DNA of 56,247 nucleotides from Anaerolineae bacterium. GTDB taxonomy: Bacteria; Chloroflexota; Anaerolineae; Aggregatilineales; Phototrophicaceae. This document shows, one piece after another, positions 25,901 to 34,185 of this stretch. The stretch's first letter is position 1, and every line of letters starts with the position of its first letter. The stretch is from the NCBI GenBank assembly GCA_022843745.1, contig JALHNB010000046.1:1-56247 (forward strand), read 5' to 3'. Below the pieces are notes generated by a model. It ran no database searches. It saw only the letters and a program-made list of their open reading frames with translations, and had not been told where the DNA came from. Made by a program: the position numbers and the translations under genes.

Positions 25901-27510
25901 TCGTTGAGATGATCCAGAACTTCACGAGCCTTCTGGTGTCTTGTCTCATCACTTTGCGAATAAACGCAGTCGAACAGGAGTTGATGCATGGTGATGATTC
26001 TGTCTTCTTCGCGATGGTCAACATACCTTTCCCCCAGTGTTAAATAGCCCAGTTCGTCCAATGTAACAAGGGCCGAAGTAATCTCATCAATTGTGAGTCT
26101 GTTTTCAGGCACATCAAAGTAAGATAAAAGCATCTCTACAGTTAAAAATGGCGCGAAAAATGCTCCACATGCCATAAAAACTTCTTGATGAGATTTTTCT
26201 GGCAATGTACTAATCATTGAGAGAAGAAAATTATGGCGACTGTTATGAGGTTTGGGCAAATAGGAGTCCTTAGAATAGAAAATATCGTACTGTTCCCTCA
26301 ACATCTTAGAAATACGTGCAAGTTCTAGTTGTTGATTATTCTTGCAGTCTGCTTTTAGGCGACGATTAAGAAGCATCAGATGAAGTGGATGATTCTCGAC
26401 TTGCACGCAGATAGTTGTCAACAGTTTCCGATTTTCATCAGACAAAACGGGTTTACACTCGTCGACATCGTTGATTAACAGGGATTCTGCACTATCGTTA
26501 TCTAACCTATCAACATGTATTTCATGTAAGCCATTCAACTCGAATTTTAGACGCGAGGTCGCGATAACTGCGATGCCAATCGCACCAAAATCCTCTAAAT
26601 ATTCCCTAAGAGTAGACTCATTCCAACAATCGTCCAAAACCACTAAAGATATTTGTAGTTCAGTCAACAAATCGGACAAAGTTGAGGCTTTACTCCAAAT
26701 TGGTTTTTTGGATTCATCAACAGGATAGCTGAGCGCAGTAGACACGGTGTTGTAGTCATCATTGCCTACATTTATCCAAAGTACATTGTTTCCATTTCGC
26801 CTTCCCGCGTTTTCTAGCCACCACCTTTTCCATTCATATGCGATTGCGGAAGCCAAAGTGCTTTTACCAGCACCGCCAATCCCCCATAGCAATAAGTTCT
26901 CTTTTCTCTCTAATAGAGAAGCCAAAGATGACTCGATCAAAATCCTTTGCCCAACTACTAGGTTTTCCGGTCGCAAGGGCAACTTGTCAATATGTTTATA
27001 GACGGTGGCATTTTGATCACCTGGATGAAATTGCCGCACATTCCATGACCGTAAACCGCTATGTAAATTAGCAATAAAACTCTGATTATCAGAAAATGGA
27101 TAAAGATCAAAATCAATTTCTTCGTAACGAATTTGTGATAGTTCGATAATACGTTCAGTAAAATGATTTAGGCTGTCATCCTTTTCGATTTTTTGAGGGA
27201 TAAGGATGAGAAATGCCTTTTCGCCACCGTTCCCGATACGGGCACAGAATTCTAGAACAATATCAAATTGATATTCAGTTTTGTCCCGTGTATCATTTGG
27301 TAACGGCTTTCCATACTCAGTACCCACAAGTGCAATGAAAAGAGTGGCGTCTTTGAACATATCCGCGAGCGCTCTCTCGTCCGTAAAGTTAATATCATCC
27401 AGAAATAATGGTTGCAAATCCCGCCATGGGTTATTCAGACTAGTTTCCAATTCGTGCCGATACTTTTTCGATAGCCCTTGTCCGATGCTTAACACTACTA
27501 CTTTGGTCAT
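22978..27510 (-). CDS. STAND NTPase: DUF4062/TIR-like, NB-ARC and TPR array
   Basis: A 1510-aa protein. Residues 1-160 resemble DUF4062/TIR-like domains (LFLDDINFTDERALADMFKD, ALVGTEYGKP, EYQFDIVLEF). NB-ARC follows at about 185-500, with Walker A GIGGAGKST (210-218) and Walker B LVVLDDCWN (D293/D294). From about 560 to 1490 there are about 20 tetratricopeptide repeats, and the C-terminus is a basic coiled segment. STAND proteins of this layout sense a ligand through the repeats, then oligomerise to switch on the N-terminal domain; many act in phage defence. FxSxx-COOH systems also encode NB-ARC/TPR and TIR-like members, which makes a link to the RiPP genes possible. Its stop faces the stop of the BTAD-FGE gene at 17 bp. 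Confidence 0.88.
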   Translation of the reverse strand: MTKVVVLSIGQGLSKKYRHELETSLNNPWRDLQPLFLDDINFTDERALADMFKDATLFIALVGTEYGKPLPNDTRDKTEYQFDIVLEFCARIGNGGEKAFLILIPQKIEKDDSLNHFTERIIELSQIRYEEIDFDLYPFSDNQSFIANLHSGLRSWNVRQFHPGDQNATVYKHIDKLPLRPENLVVGQRILIESSLASLLERKENLLLWGIGGAGKSTLASAIAYEWKRWWLENAGRRNGNNVLWINVGNDDYNTVSTALSYPVDESKKPIWSKASTLSDLLTELQISLVVLDDCWNESTLREYLEDFGAIGIAVIATSRLKFELNGLHEIHVDRLDNDSAESLLINDVDECKPVLSDENRKLLTTICVQVENHPLHLMLLNRRLKADCKNNQQLELARISKMLREQYDIFYSKDSYLPKPHNSRHNFLLSMISTLPEKSHQEVFMACGAFFAPFLTVEMLLSYFDVPENRLTIDEITSALVTLDELGYLTLGERYVDHREEDRIITMHQLLFDCVYSQSDETRHQKAREVLDHLNDSHRQQPKSDELLMPYFANLLGMFACCLAHKPEYAGKNLRQYIPLTGDKSSQNSFMQKALDLLEIIAGFYGNNNEPKEQADLLQVIGNGYLEMHKEWRRKYEAKLRQIPPPPHMLDKALSVLVNARMVYEKQAEFERKSYVEVCMGIADCYNERNNPQEAVANYQAALPYADDPVQASSVAVDLAETFQKLDQDHDKEKIATLFSKALDATGQLTNSEFKVDQLTRIGKAFYKLELDNDSQKTLASAQFIAEDMGYYSGQGCRLCHLGKICAKNKELDEAEGYIDKAIKFTATTQNRQNSVCHRLRRIELHIAREEYLDAHLNIDKTWREIEDNPDNLHDYALELYNLWETVIDKLRESGQFVDNVTLLNEIQSLREKAQFNIPAIQWAQMSANIYLSQKNYVEAREEYKKALLLAQEHKHPFEEVVAYLQLGLLYQREENPDRHIEQSIQYITKAVAVAGRERIYDLQIFCYQILAHYYHDNGWIPQLETCLIDMFRLLQQTHSEDMDIYQSLFAMALEAGLYDHADEYHEVMTGRLPNEMEASAACLKLGLHYFELKAFKNAAIWMARALPFIREADSNLGYELSYMIASIYASLEFPDFRLAIEYFHRALENTNDEQRQMRCYIGLAQAYINTDESRTPEWLRRAEVIAFKRDAEEALETLIQCAAMYNHLEDGDSAIRCINAVLDAATQRGNTALLTECHLRLAKTYQAQQRYEEALNHFQIWSSFNLDTDIGCGLCHWAQICEATGQHETAVELLERAAISSRQYENHHNVLCNERRLGSILMNTEPPQKRRALLHFSRAIRAAYKSGEQDALVRLFEYCGDISFGLGKHEAAFLYLSHWQEMQAAYPDEVENAACMMCKLGQLHRMHGDYGTAKDLLQSAIETSDRTTEMNVNWGCHRAELASVYDRQGDEPANLKSLQIALDYLEQGRDIYVKVDALDRLEKIEQRIQNLKDRIDALKRSRHSKPSK

Positions 27511-27698
27511 GTTATTTTCTCACTTTGTTCCTGATGTTTGTCAGGATCCTAAAAGCCTGTTGCGAGATTTGGTGATGTTCAAAAACTTGCGTACAAATTT
27601 TGGACAGTTTAAACCTGGAAATATTTTACTCTTTCTCCACAACCCAGCAATATCGCTAGGGAAAACTTGATATATTTCCTGTGTAACACAAGCATAAA

Positions 27699-27723
27699 AG
27701 AGGTGAGCGCATAGTTCACCTCT
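27699..27723 (-). terminator. intrinsic terminator of the thioredoxin gene
   Basis: AGAGGTGA (27699-27706) and TCACCTCT (27716-27723) pair around a 9-nt loop. The minus-strand reading continues TTTTATG. It begins 30 bp after the stop of the thioredoxin gene. Confidence 0.65.
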
Positions 27724-27752
27724 CTGCGATGCATCTCTTATCCAAACTGCCG

Positions 27753-28148
27753 TTACTGTCCTGACGTATCTCCGCCTAGCGGTAGTTCCAATGCAATAAG
27801 TTGTTGAAGCAAGTCACGAAAGGCTGATTCCGGCAGGGCACCTGGTTGATTAAAGACGATTGTCCGGCGTTTAATCAACATAATCGTCGGAATACTCATG
27901 ACATTGAAGGCTTGCGAAAGGGCAGGATTCTGATCTACATTTACCTTGGCAATTTTTACTTTTCCAGCGAACTCCTTTGCCAATTTATCCAGCGTTGGTG
28001 CTACTCTACGGCACGGCCCACACCACTCGGCCCAAAAATCTACTAATACGGGCAGTTCTGATGCGAGAACCTGTGCTTCAAAAGTTGCATCAGTCACATG
28101 GACTGTCTTACTCGACACCGACCCGAAAAGGTTGTTGATCCAAGTCAT
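27753..28148 (-). CDS. trxA: thioredoxin
   Basis: A 131-aa thioredoxin-fold protein from ATG 28148, with GGAG 6 nt upstream; a longer start at 28160 has no ribosome site. The active site FWAEWCGPCRR carries the redox CGPC pair. The cis-proline loop MSIPTIML and the buried D of VLVDFWAEW are present. It reduces disulfides in the cytoplasm; the N-terminus (MTWINNLFGS) is not a signal peptide. The C-terminus is about 15 residues longer than E. coli thioredoxin. It stands alone with its own terminator. Confidence 0.9.
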   Translation of the reverse strand: MTWINNLFGSVSSKTVHVTDATFEAQVLASELPVLVDFWAEWCGPCRRVAPTLDKLAKEFAGKVKIAKVNVDQNPALSQAFNVMSIPTIMLIKRRTIVFNQPGALPESAFRDLLQQLIALELPLGGDTSGQ

Positions 28149-28458
28149 GATTTTCTCCATTCACTATTTTAACTAAGTATTTCTGTGGTCTATAAAAGTC
28201 ATAAATGTAACTACCTGCACCTCCAAATCCAAAGTGTTGGATTGGTTACTACCTTCTCAAATCTATATTCCTGTATGATGGGATTTTCTGGACAATTTGT
28301 CGAATTCTAATTATGGTTGATTCAGATTAAAGGGTAGAAAAGATCGCCTACACAACCATGGTTCAAGCTGCTAACTGGCAAAAGTTGCTCCCGCATGATA
28401 ATGAACACTTATTCGTCGTGTACCTCTTTGATCGGTTTGATGGCGTTATTTTCCTACC
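28149..28458. other. intergenic region before IS982
   Basis: I see no gene or strong secondary structure. It holds the promoter side of the thioredoxin gene and then unrelated sequence up to the IS982 end. Confidence 0.4.
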
Positions 28459-29443
28459 TAACCTGAGTTTCGGATAGCTAAGGCAGCAAAGCAAGAGACT
28501 TGGCATCACGGGATGACCAGTGAATGGCAGGTTTCTTGGGCTGCCACATATAGGCAATCAAGCCCGCGACCACATTGACGACAAAATTAATCGGACTGCG
28601 ATGGCGTGAATGCTCAATTTGGGACTGATTTTTCAATTGGTCATTGATCGTTTCGATGATGTAACGTTTACGCAGTAGCAGTTTATCGCGCAGGAACATC
28701 AAGCGGTTTTTCATTTTGGCGCGTATACCGGTGATGAGTTGTAAACCTTGTTGCAACAAAGTTTCGAACAGCGGTTGCGAGAGATAGCCCTTATCGCCAA
28801 ACAACTTACCAAACAGCCGTTTGACCAGCTTGGGGACGGGTTTACGGTCATCAACGTTCCCGGCTGTGAGGGTAAAAGCCAGGACTTCACCACATTCATT
28901 GATGACCAGATGGAGTTTGAAGCCATAAAACCAACCCAGTGAGCATTGACCGCGTGCCGCCAGACCGGCAAAGACTTTGTGCCGCTGAATGCGACGATTG
29001 GTACAGACCCGTAATGCCGTCGAGTCAATAAAGGCAATCCCGGTACCGTCGCCACAGCAGGACTGGGCATAAGCCCATAACAGCAGCACGACCCGCTGCA
29101 TGAGGGTCACGAAACGACTATAGCTTATCAATTCAGGGAACTCGACCCGTCGATGGACTTGCACATAATCGATGTAGTAGTCCTTGAAATGCCGATACCC
29201 TGCCTGATGGAAATGGATGATGATCGTCATGATTTCACTGTCGCTCAATCCGGGTTGTCGCACTCGCTGCCCGCTTCTGCTCGTTAAGGCTTTTGGCTGG
29301 TGGTGCTGCCACTCTTGGCAAAAATCATCGACATGGCAAAATAGCTCAAGTAAACTCATACTGGGATACCTTTCACGTTAGAGGTAACGCGAAGTCTAAC
29401 CACTTCCCGAAAGGTATCCCATACCTATCCGAAACTCAGGTTA
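28459..29443. mobile_element. intact IS982-family insertion sequence
   Basis: Perfect 19-bp terminal inverted repeats TAACCTGAGTTTCGGATAG (28459-28477) and its complement (29425-29443) enclose one full transposase gene. The outer TA of each end may be target rather than element. I find no clear longer target duplication. The left repeat abuts the transposase stop codon. Confidence 0.85.
28478..29359 (-). CDS. IS982-family transposase
   Basis: A 293-aa DDE transposase beginning [17 protein letters not shown], the family's typical start. The catalytic triad is in [10 protein letters not shown] (D), LFGDKGYLS (D) and [13 protein letters not shown] (E), and the helix [11 protein letters not shown] lies between the first two. 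The length is normal and no frame defect is seen, so the element may still be active. The gene fills the space between the two terminal repeats. Confidence 0.93.
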   Translation of the reverse strand: MSLLELFCHVDDFCQEWQHHQPKALTSRSGQRVRQPGLSDSEIMTIIIHFHQAGYRHFKDYYIDYVQVHRRVEFPELISYSRFVTLMQRVVLLLWAYAQSCCGDGTGIAFIDSTALRVCTNRRIQRHKVFAGLAARGQCSLGWFYGFKLHLVINECGEVLAFTLTAGNVDDRKPVPKLVKRLFGKLFGDKGYLSQPLFETLLQQGLQLITGIRAKMKNRLMFLRDKLLLRKRYIIETINDQLKNQSQIEHSRHRSPINFVVNVVAGLIAYMWQPKKPAIHWSSRDAKSLALLP

Positions 29444-29526
29444 AATAGATAAGATTTAACTAAACCTAAGCGTAGACGGTATTATAAGATGAGAGCAAAG
29501 GAAATAGGTAGCAAGGAATATGTCCG

Positions 29527-31056
29527 TTAGAATCGCTTATAGATTGCAAAAAAACTCGACAGATCTGTTTCATGATGATTGAAATTGCAAAAAAAACGTC
29601 CCAGAGTGTTGAAAAAGTCGGTGAATGCCCGTTTGTCAGGAAAAATTCCAAAGATTGAAACACGCTCCAAGCAGCGAGCGACAGCTCCAGCGGGCGCTGG
29701 AAACCTGGGTTGGAGGCTGTCTTTGAGGAATTGCTTGATGTTTTGGACGGCGGCTCGCAGTAAAGCCTCAATATTGACCTTGTGAATACCCCGTAATCGA
29801 AAACGGCGACCTTGATGCCACAGCTTGCTTTCGGCAAATTTCGGCTCGACCCATACTTGGCGCTTGCGCATCGCCTTTTGATACGCCTCCGTTTGATGGT
29901 AGGCTGCAACCCGATCCAAGAAAGGCTTGTAGATGGAATGGGAGAGGATCCGCCCACGCTTACTGCTCGTACAGTGGATACGTTGCGGACAGGCTTTGCA
30001 GACCTTGGCCTTCGTTCGATAGAAACGCAGATCGTTATGGGTATAGGCATAGGGCAAGGTTTCGCCTTGCGGACAGATATAGTGATCCTGTTGAGGATCA
30101 TAGATGAACCGTTCGCGGGGAAACAGGTTCGGGTCGTGCCGGGCGGTCTCGGTGAGAAGCGGGGTAAAGGCTTTGACACCGCTGCTTTCCAAGCCGACGA
30201 TGTTCTCAATCGTGCCATAGCGTCGATCTGCGACGGCCACCTCCAGCGGCAGTTGCCAGCGAAAACGTGACCACCAGGTCAAGTCGAGCATCGGGGTGTT
30301 GTCTTGAATGGTCGTCGGCGTGACCAAACAGGCGAGAATGATACGGCTTTTGCCGCCATCGACCCCATAGTGGGTGCGATAGCCCAGTTTGAACTTACCC
30401 ATTGGGGTTGCATCCATATCGGCTGGGTTCACCCAGTAATCGACATCGCGTTGATAAGGATTGGCTTTCACCAGTCGTTGATGACCGTCATACTTGTGGA
30501 CGAAGTGCCGATCCGTGTTCACCGCAGTGGGCGCTGGGTCTTCAAACAGGCTTTGCACATGGGCTTGCCAAGCGAAGCGGGGAATCTGTCGATCATAGTC
30601 GGCGTTGGCTTCCGCCAGCGTCCCATCGACATGCAGCTCCTTGCCCCACACTAAGCCCGCATCCATACACAGTTGCACAATCTGCTCGAAGAACCGCTGA
30701 AAGACCTCCAGGCCGTAGCGGTGACGGATTTTTGTCAGGCTGCTGTGATCCGGCACGGCCTCGTCGAGGTCATAGCCGATATACCAGCGGCAATCGAGGC
30801 GCATGTTGACCATACCCATCAACTGTCGCTCCGAACGGATCCCCTCAAAGAACAGGATGAGTTGCAGTTTAAAAAAGGTCACTGGGTCAATGGAAGGTCG
30901 GCCCATGGTTGAGGCATAGTGGCTCTTGACCAACTCGCGGACGAAACTCAGGTCAAGCTTGGCTTCGACCTGGCGGTAAAAATTGTTTTCGGGTACCAAC
31001 GCTTCGAGTGAAACGGCGGTATGGCTCTTAAAGGTACGCTGTTTTTCGCCCAGCAT
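29527..31056 (-). CDS. IS1182-family transposase, frame running past the terminal repeat
   Basis: A 509-aa DDE transposase from ATG 31056 (MLGEKQRTFKSH), with GGAGAG 6 nt upstream; an in-frame TTG at 31104 is less likely. The N-terminal part has TMGRPSIDPVTFFKLQLILF and GIRSERQLM, and catalytic residues are in ELHVDGTLAEAN (D), VAVADRRYG (D) and VEPKFAESKLWH (E). CKACPQRIHC is the zinc-ribbon-like segment. The frame continues through the left inverted repeat, giving FTDFFNTLGRFF, and ends about 21 codons into flanking DNA, so the last residues are host-derived. Confidence 0.9.
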   Translation of the reverse strand: MLGEKQRTFKSHTAVSLEALVPENNFYRQVEAKLDLSFVRELVKSHYASTMGRPSIDPVTFFKLQLILFFEGIRSERQLMGMVNMRLDCRWYIGYDLDEAVPDHSSLTKIRHRYGLEVFQRFFEQIVQLCMDAGLVWGKELHVDGTLAEANADYDRQIPRFAWQAHVQSLFEDPAPTAVNTDRHFVHKYDGHQRLVKANPYQRDVDYWVNPADMDATPMGKFKLGYRTHYGVDGGKSRIILACLVTPTTIQDNTPMLDLTWWSRFRWQLPLEVAVADRRYGTIENIVGLESSGVKAFTPLLTETARHDPNLFPRERFIYDPQQDHYICPQGETLPYAYTHNDLRFYRTKAKVCKACPQRIHCTSSKRGRILSHSIYKPFLDRVAAYHQTEAYQKAMRKRQVWVEPKFAESKLWHQGRRFRLRGIHKVNIEALLRAAVQNIKQFLKDSLQPRFPAPAGAVARCLERVSIFGIFPDKRAFTDFFNTLGRFFCNFNHHETDLSSFFAIYKRF

Positions 31057-31138
31057 CGCAATCTCTCCCATTTTCGAGGGATATTTTAGCGCACTTCCTT
31101 TCAAGCCAAGACTTTTTCAACACTCTGGGCCGTTTTTT
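29591..31138. mobile_element. IS1182-family insertion sequence
   Basis: The 29-bp ends (29591-29619 and 31110-31138) are inverted repeats with one mismatch; both contain CCCAGAGTGTTGAAAAAGTC. The outer AAAAAACG of each end may be part of the target, because IS1182 elements often land in palindromic DNA. It lies 148 bp from the IS982 copy, so this spot has been hit at least twice. Confidence 0.82.
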
Positions 31139-31462
31139 TCGCTCAAATATTGCAAGAGAAATGCTTGAATATCATTGCAATTCTGTAGCGAAAATAGCAT
31201 CGAAATAGGCTTTCTTTTGCCCTGATCAACAATTTATTTTCTTCGAACTTATTTCCATTCTATCTTTGTTCAAATGCCAACTTACAAGTCAGCATTTTTG
31301 TTTAACACTCCCCTCCCCTCTTCTATCCCAGCCCTGTGATTTCAAGTAGCATAGGGAGATGGATGACAGCGGGGCGACGAAATGGGTGATATACCGCTCG
31401 GAAGCTCTCACTATAAGCGGTTTTATCGCCGACAAATGTGCCACAAAGCTTGCCTACCTTGC
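31139..31462. other. gene-free stretch after IS1182
   Basis: AT-rich on the left. No gene could be supported; short frames on both strands have no ribosome site. Confidence 0.45.
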
Positions 31463-31684
31463 TCAAATGCTCGATTTTAGTGCCTGCATTTGGCGAAATT
31501 TGCAAAATACACACAGATCGCCCAGCAAGAGCAACAATACGCCGTCAGAGCAGGGAATGTAATGCTTATCCCTGGCGAGGGTGTGATGGCACGCGTTAGC
31601 CATCAGAGAGTCGTAAGTTTTTTTGCGCTGCTGGACTTCGCGATTACGTCCCAGCGCATATTCTTCCGGCTCATTGCTTTCCAA
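31463..31684 (-). CDS. possible small Cys-containing protein
   Basis: A 73-aa frame starting at TTG 31684, overlapping the stop of the upstream small gene by 14 bp, as in a coupled operon. The N-terminus is charged (SNEPEEYALGRNREVQQRKK); the C-terminus is hydrophobic with two cysteines two residues apart (VFCKFRQ region). No family is recognised. Composition is protein-like but the non-ATG start lowers confidence. Confidence 0.35.
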   Translation of the reverse strand: MESNEPEEYALGRNREVQQRKKTYDSLMANACHHTLARDKHYIPCSDGVLLLLLGDLCVFCKFRQMQALKSSI

Positions 31685-31889
31685 CCATCAGGCAGCCGCA
31701 AACCAGTTGGTTTGGGGCTTTTTCAACCCGGCCGACCATGCGAATGGCGATAGAGTCACGAATAAGCTGAACAGCGCGGGAAAAGTCCATCAACAGCGGC
31801 CAGAGGTGAGTCGCTGAAACAAACTCCGGATCGAGTTCCCGCATTTCCGCCAGAAGTTCATCGGTGAACCCCGCCTTGGGGAACGCCAT
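31671..31889 (-). CDS. small protein of the 31.5-34 kb gene run
   Basis: A 72-aa protein (MAFPKAGFTDELLAEMREL ... SRAVQLIRDSIAIRMVGRVE). The helical, charged character looks genuine. It begins 31 bp after the stop of a 54-aa membrane protein on the same strand and probably shares its transcript. Function unknown. Confidence 0.5.
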   Translation of the reverse strand: MAFPKAGFTDELLAEMRELDPEFVSATHLWPLLMDFSRAVQLIRDSIAIRMVGRVEKAPNQLVCGCLMVGKQ

Positions 31890-31920
31890 CCGGAAAGGCT
31901 TGATCGAGCAGATCGCCGTA

Positions 31921-32085
31921 TCACAGCCACTTTTGCAACGTCCCCGCGCTGACTCGGCCCGCAGCAGCCCCGTGTTTTAGCAGGGCATTTTCTTGCCGCA
32001 GCAGCAGCAGCCAGCCGATCATGCCGACGGCAAAGACTATCCCGATCATCGACGTGCCAATCCCGAATAATCTCACCGTCTCCAT
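31921..32085 (-). CDS. 54-aa single-span membrane protein
   Basis: From ATG 32085, with GGGAGGC 6-7 nt upstream. Residues about 6-29 (LFGIGTSMIGIVFAVGMIGWLLLL) form one membrane helix, followed by a basic, Gln/Ala-rich tail (RQENALLKHGAAAGRV). Small membrane proteins of this type are common on mobile elements. It sits between the excisionase-like gene and the 72-aa gene on the same strand. No family assigned. Confidence 0.6.
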   Translation of the reverse strand: METVRLFGIGTSMIGIVFAVGMIGWLLLLRQENALLKHGAAAGRVSAGTLQKWL

Positions 32086-32107
32086 GATTCACGCCTCCCG
32101 TTGATGG

Positions 32108-32572
32108 CTATTTCCGCTTATCAAGCCATAATAGCACGTCTTGTTTCTCTGCGAAGTAGTAAATCCCCTCCCCCGTAATCCTCAGATACCAGCCGCGCCC
32201 CAGCTTCCCACTTTCATAGCGCAGGCTGAAAGGCGCTGTGATAACCCGCGCTAACCGCGCCATCAGCTCGACTTTTTGCTGCTCACGTGTGCTTTCTCGT
32301 GGATTGATCGGGACAGTGTTGACCGATCCGGCTGGTCGCCCTGGCTTTCGATCTGATTTTTTGAAGCGCACCAGCTCGTCATGCTCAAATACAATGATCG
32401 AATCCCCCAGGTAGTAGGGGCTGTCGGGCGCAACCCGCTTCAAATGGACGTTTTCGCTTTCATCTCTGGCAGCGTAAGCCCTAATGGTTCGGGCCGTAAT
32501 CCCCAAAAATTCGGCGGCTTGATCGGCAGAATAGAGTATTTTTTGTTTTTTAACGTTCGTTTTTGTGGTCAT
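32108..32572 (-). CDS. helix-turn-helix DNA-binding protein (excisionase/MerR-like)
   Basis: A 154-aa protein from ATG 32572; an in-frame ATG at 32611 is possible. Residues about 10-60 (LYSADQAAEFLGITARTIRAYAARD ... VAPDSPYYLGDSIIVFEHDELVRF) form a winged-helix module of the kind used by excisionases and phage regulators, which read site-specific DNA and bend it. A basic linker with GRPAGS, an AT-hook-like GRP, follows, then a beta-rich C-terminus of unknown type. It may regulate or assist the neighbouring mobile-element genes. Confidence 0.65.
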   Translation of the reverse strand: MTTKTNVKKQKILYSADQAAEFLGITARTIRAYAARDESENVHLKRVAPDSPYYLGDSIIVFEHDELVRFKKSDRKPGRPAGSVNTVPINPRESTREQQKVELMARLARVITAPFSLRYESGKLGRGWYLRITGEGIYYFAEKQDVLLWLDKRK

Positions 32573-32739
32573 TTTGGCAACTATTCCTTTTTTACCCTCA
32601 TATATTGCCATTATAACACATATTTATATCAGATTACAATATATCCAAATTTATCCGTCAATTATCTGTCAATAGTTAGGACGGATTTCGTCTTAGACAG
32701 GTTTTTGATTGTCGATTAGGCTGTAGGGTTGCCTGTTTT

Positions 32740-33401
32740 TTACGGATTGGCCTGATAGAACGCCCTGGCAAAGCCCACTGGCGTGATCGAGCGAAGATAT
32801 GCCCTGTCGGGTGAAGGTTCGAGCCGATGCGTTCGGCTGCCCAGCGCCGGGTGAACCGGATCGGGAAGGGGAATGTTGAAAACGCCCCACAAGGCCGTCT
32901 GTTTCGTCGCCGCATCTGTCGGCACGTCCGGCGCATACCCGCCATACTGGTACGGGTCGAAATACATGGCCGGAGCGCCTAAATAGTCGGTCAAACGGCC
33001 TATCGGGTTTTCCAGCACCCACCAGACGGGTTTGCTGATCTAGATGATCCGTAACGTGGCATCCACCAGGGCCAGCGCCTCGTACAAAACCTCATTCCCT
33101 TTCCGGCCCACCATCGCGCTCCGCTTCCGGCGAAATGCGTGCAGGGCGGCGCGGCCAGTATGCCATGTACCGGGTGTGGCAGGTCTTTATACGTCAAGAG
33201 GCGTACATCGTCGCCATTTTGCAGGTGGATCTGATGCACGTTGTACCCGGCATCGCGATATGGTTGTGACCAGATGCCGGAATGGTCGAACAGCGACAGG
33301 ATGTTATATCCCAGCGGTAAAGCAGGCTGTTGTCTCGGCTGCTGCTGCTTTTTGCGATTTCGGTAATTCTGGCTGCGCTCGTTTGTGGTTTTGGGTGTCA
33401 T
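32740..33401 (-). pseudogene. broken cytosine-C5 DNA methylase-like gene
   Basis: The first frame gives GYNILSLFDHSGIWSQPYRD (motif I) and VHGILAAPPCTHFAGSGARWW (the PPC catalytic motif). At about 33105 (GGAAAGGGAATGAGG) the frame shifts. The continuing frame reads NEVLYEALALVDATLRII, then TAG (33042-33044), ISKPVWWVLENPIGRLTDYL and ends RSITPVGFARAFYQANP. So there is one frameshift in a purine run and one stop, probably from a GAG codon. Related phage and plasmid proteins are single chains of about 220 aa. Its start overlaps the previous gene by 4 bp. Suppression or sequencing error could rescue it, but two lesions make decay likelier. Confidence 0.75.
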
Positions 33402-33664
33402 TGGCGTTCGCTTTCCGTCGCGCTGATGTAGGCTTCGGTCAAGACGCTGTACCCACCTCTCGATCCGTTATCAAATATATGTTCCACCAACCAGGCGGCG
33501 GTTTCCGCGTTGTAGCCGATCACCTCGGCGGTGATATGGGGTATGTAGCAGATTTCGACGGTTTTCCCCATCCGTTCGCCTTCTTTTTTAAAGATGTGAT
33601 TGGCATAAACGATCTCATTTTCAGCGGCCTTGTCCGGCTGTTTGACGGTGTGCTTTTTTGTCAT
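33398..33664 (-). CDS. small unknown protein before the broken methylase
   Basis: An 88-aa protein, basic at the N-terminus and mixed alpha/beta after that (ICYIPHITAEVIGYNAETAAWLVEHIFD). Both ends overlap neighbours by 4 bp (ATGA), the mark of a tightly coupled operon. There are no membrane helices or motifs I recognise. Confidence 0.6.
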   Translation of the reverse strand: MTKKHTVKQPDKAAENEIVYANHIFKKEGERMGKTVEICYIPHITAEVIGYNAETAAWLVEHIFDNGSRGGYSVLTEAYISATESERQ

Positions 33665-33936
33665 TGGAGTTCGCCGGAGATGACTTTGGGCTGCCAGCTA
33701 AACAGGTAGATGTGTGTGTCCACCTTCCGCACGTCCAGGCGGTGAACCAATGCGTTCACCTGCGCGTGTAAACTCTTGTGGAACATGATCTCGATGTCTT
33801 CCGGCGTGTAGATGTTCTGGACTTCGGAGGGGCAGATGACCCCGGCTGTTCGTAGTGAACTGCCGGTGATCCGATAGTGCATCATCCATTCTATCGGCTG
33901 TTTCACGAAGGCGATTAGCTCTAGGGTGACTGTCAT
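33661..33936 (-). CDS. small unknown protein heading the coupled trio
   Basis: A 91-aa protein from ATG 33936 (MTVTLELIAF). A longer open frame to 34125 only adds translation of the repeat array and is unlikely. Features: VKQPIEWMMHYRITGSSLRT and a C-terminal HIYLFSWQPKVISGEL. It overlaps the following gene by 4 bp. No family recognised. Confidence 0.55.
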   Translation of the reverse strand: MTVTLELIAFVKQPIEWMMHYRITGSSLRTAGVICPSEVQNIYTPEDIEIMFHKSLHAQVNALVHRLDVRKVDTHIYLFSWQPKVISGELQ

Positions 33937-34064
33937 CGTGACCGTTTCCTTTTTTATATTTTGTGACCGTGCGGTGTATATCGGCTCCTGAAAAATTCGC
34001 TTGCACAAGTGTTCTAACGTTTCGATAATACCAAAAATTGCAACAAAAACATACAAAAATTTTG

Positions 34065-34156
34065 CCCACAGCGACCATCCCTGCCCACAGCCCACAGCCC
34101 ACAGCCCACAGCCCACAGCGACCATCCCTGCCCACAGCGACCATCCCTGCCCACAG
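34065..34156. repeat. nested CCCACAG heptamer array
   Basis: Eight copies of CCCACAG (34065, 34084, 34091, 34098, 34105, 34112, 34131 and 34150), five of them in direct tandem, are interleaved with three copies of CGACCATCCCTG. Together they form a 19-bp higher-order unit. The array lies upstream of the small-gene operon on the minus strand. It could be slippage-prone regulatory DNA or part of an origin, but no function is shown. Confidence 0.85.
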
Positions 34157-34185
34157 CCAGCCGCTATTGACCAATAGCGGCTGGC
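34156..34185. repeat. 14-bp perfect hairpin with 2-nt loop
   Basis: GCCAGCCGCTATTG (34156-34169) and CAATAGCGGCTGGC (34172-34185) are perfect inverted repeats separated only by AC. It touches the last heptamer of the array. A cruciform of this strength beside a gene-free AT-rich block suggests an origin-type or nicking site, or a bidirectional terminator. Confidence 0.7.

Noticed and set aside
34065-34156. CRISPR-like array
   Set aside because: Units are 7 and 12 nt and in direct tandem, with no unique spacers and no cas genes.
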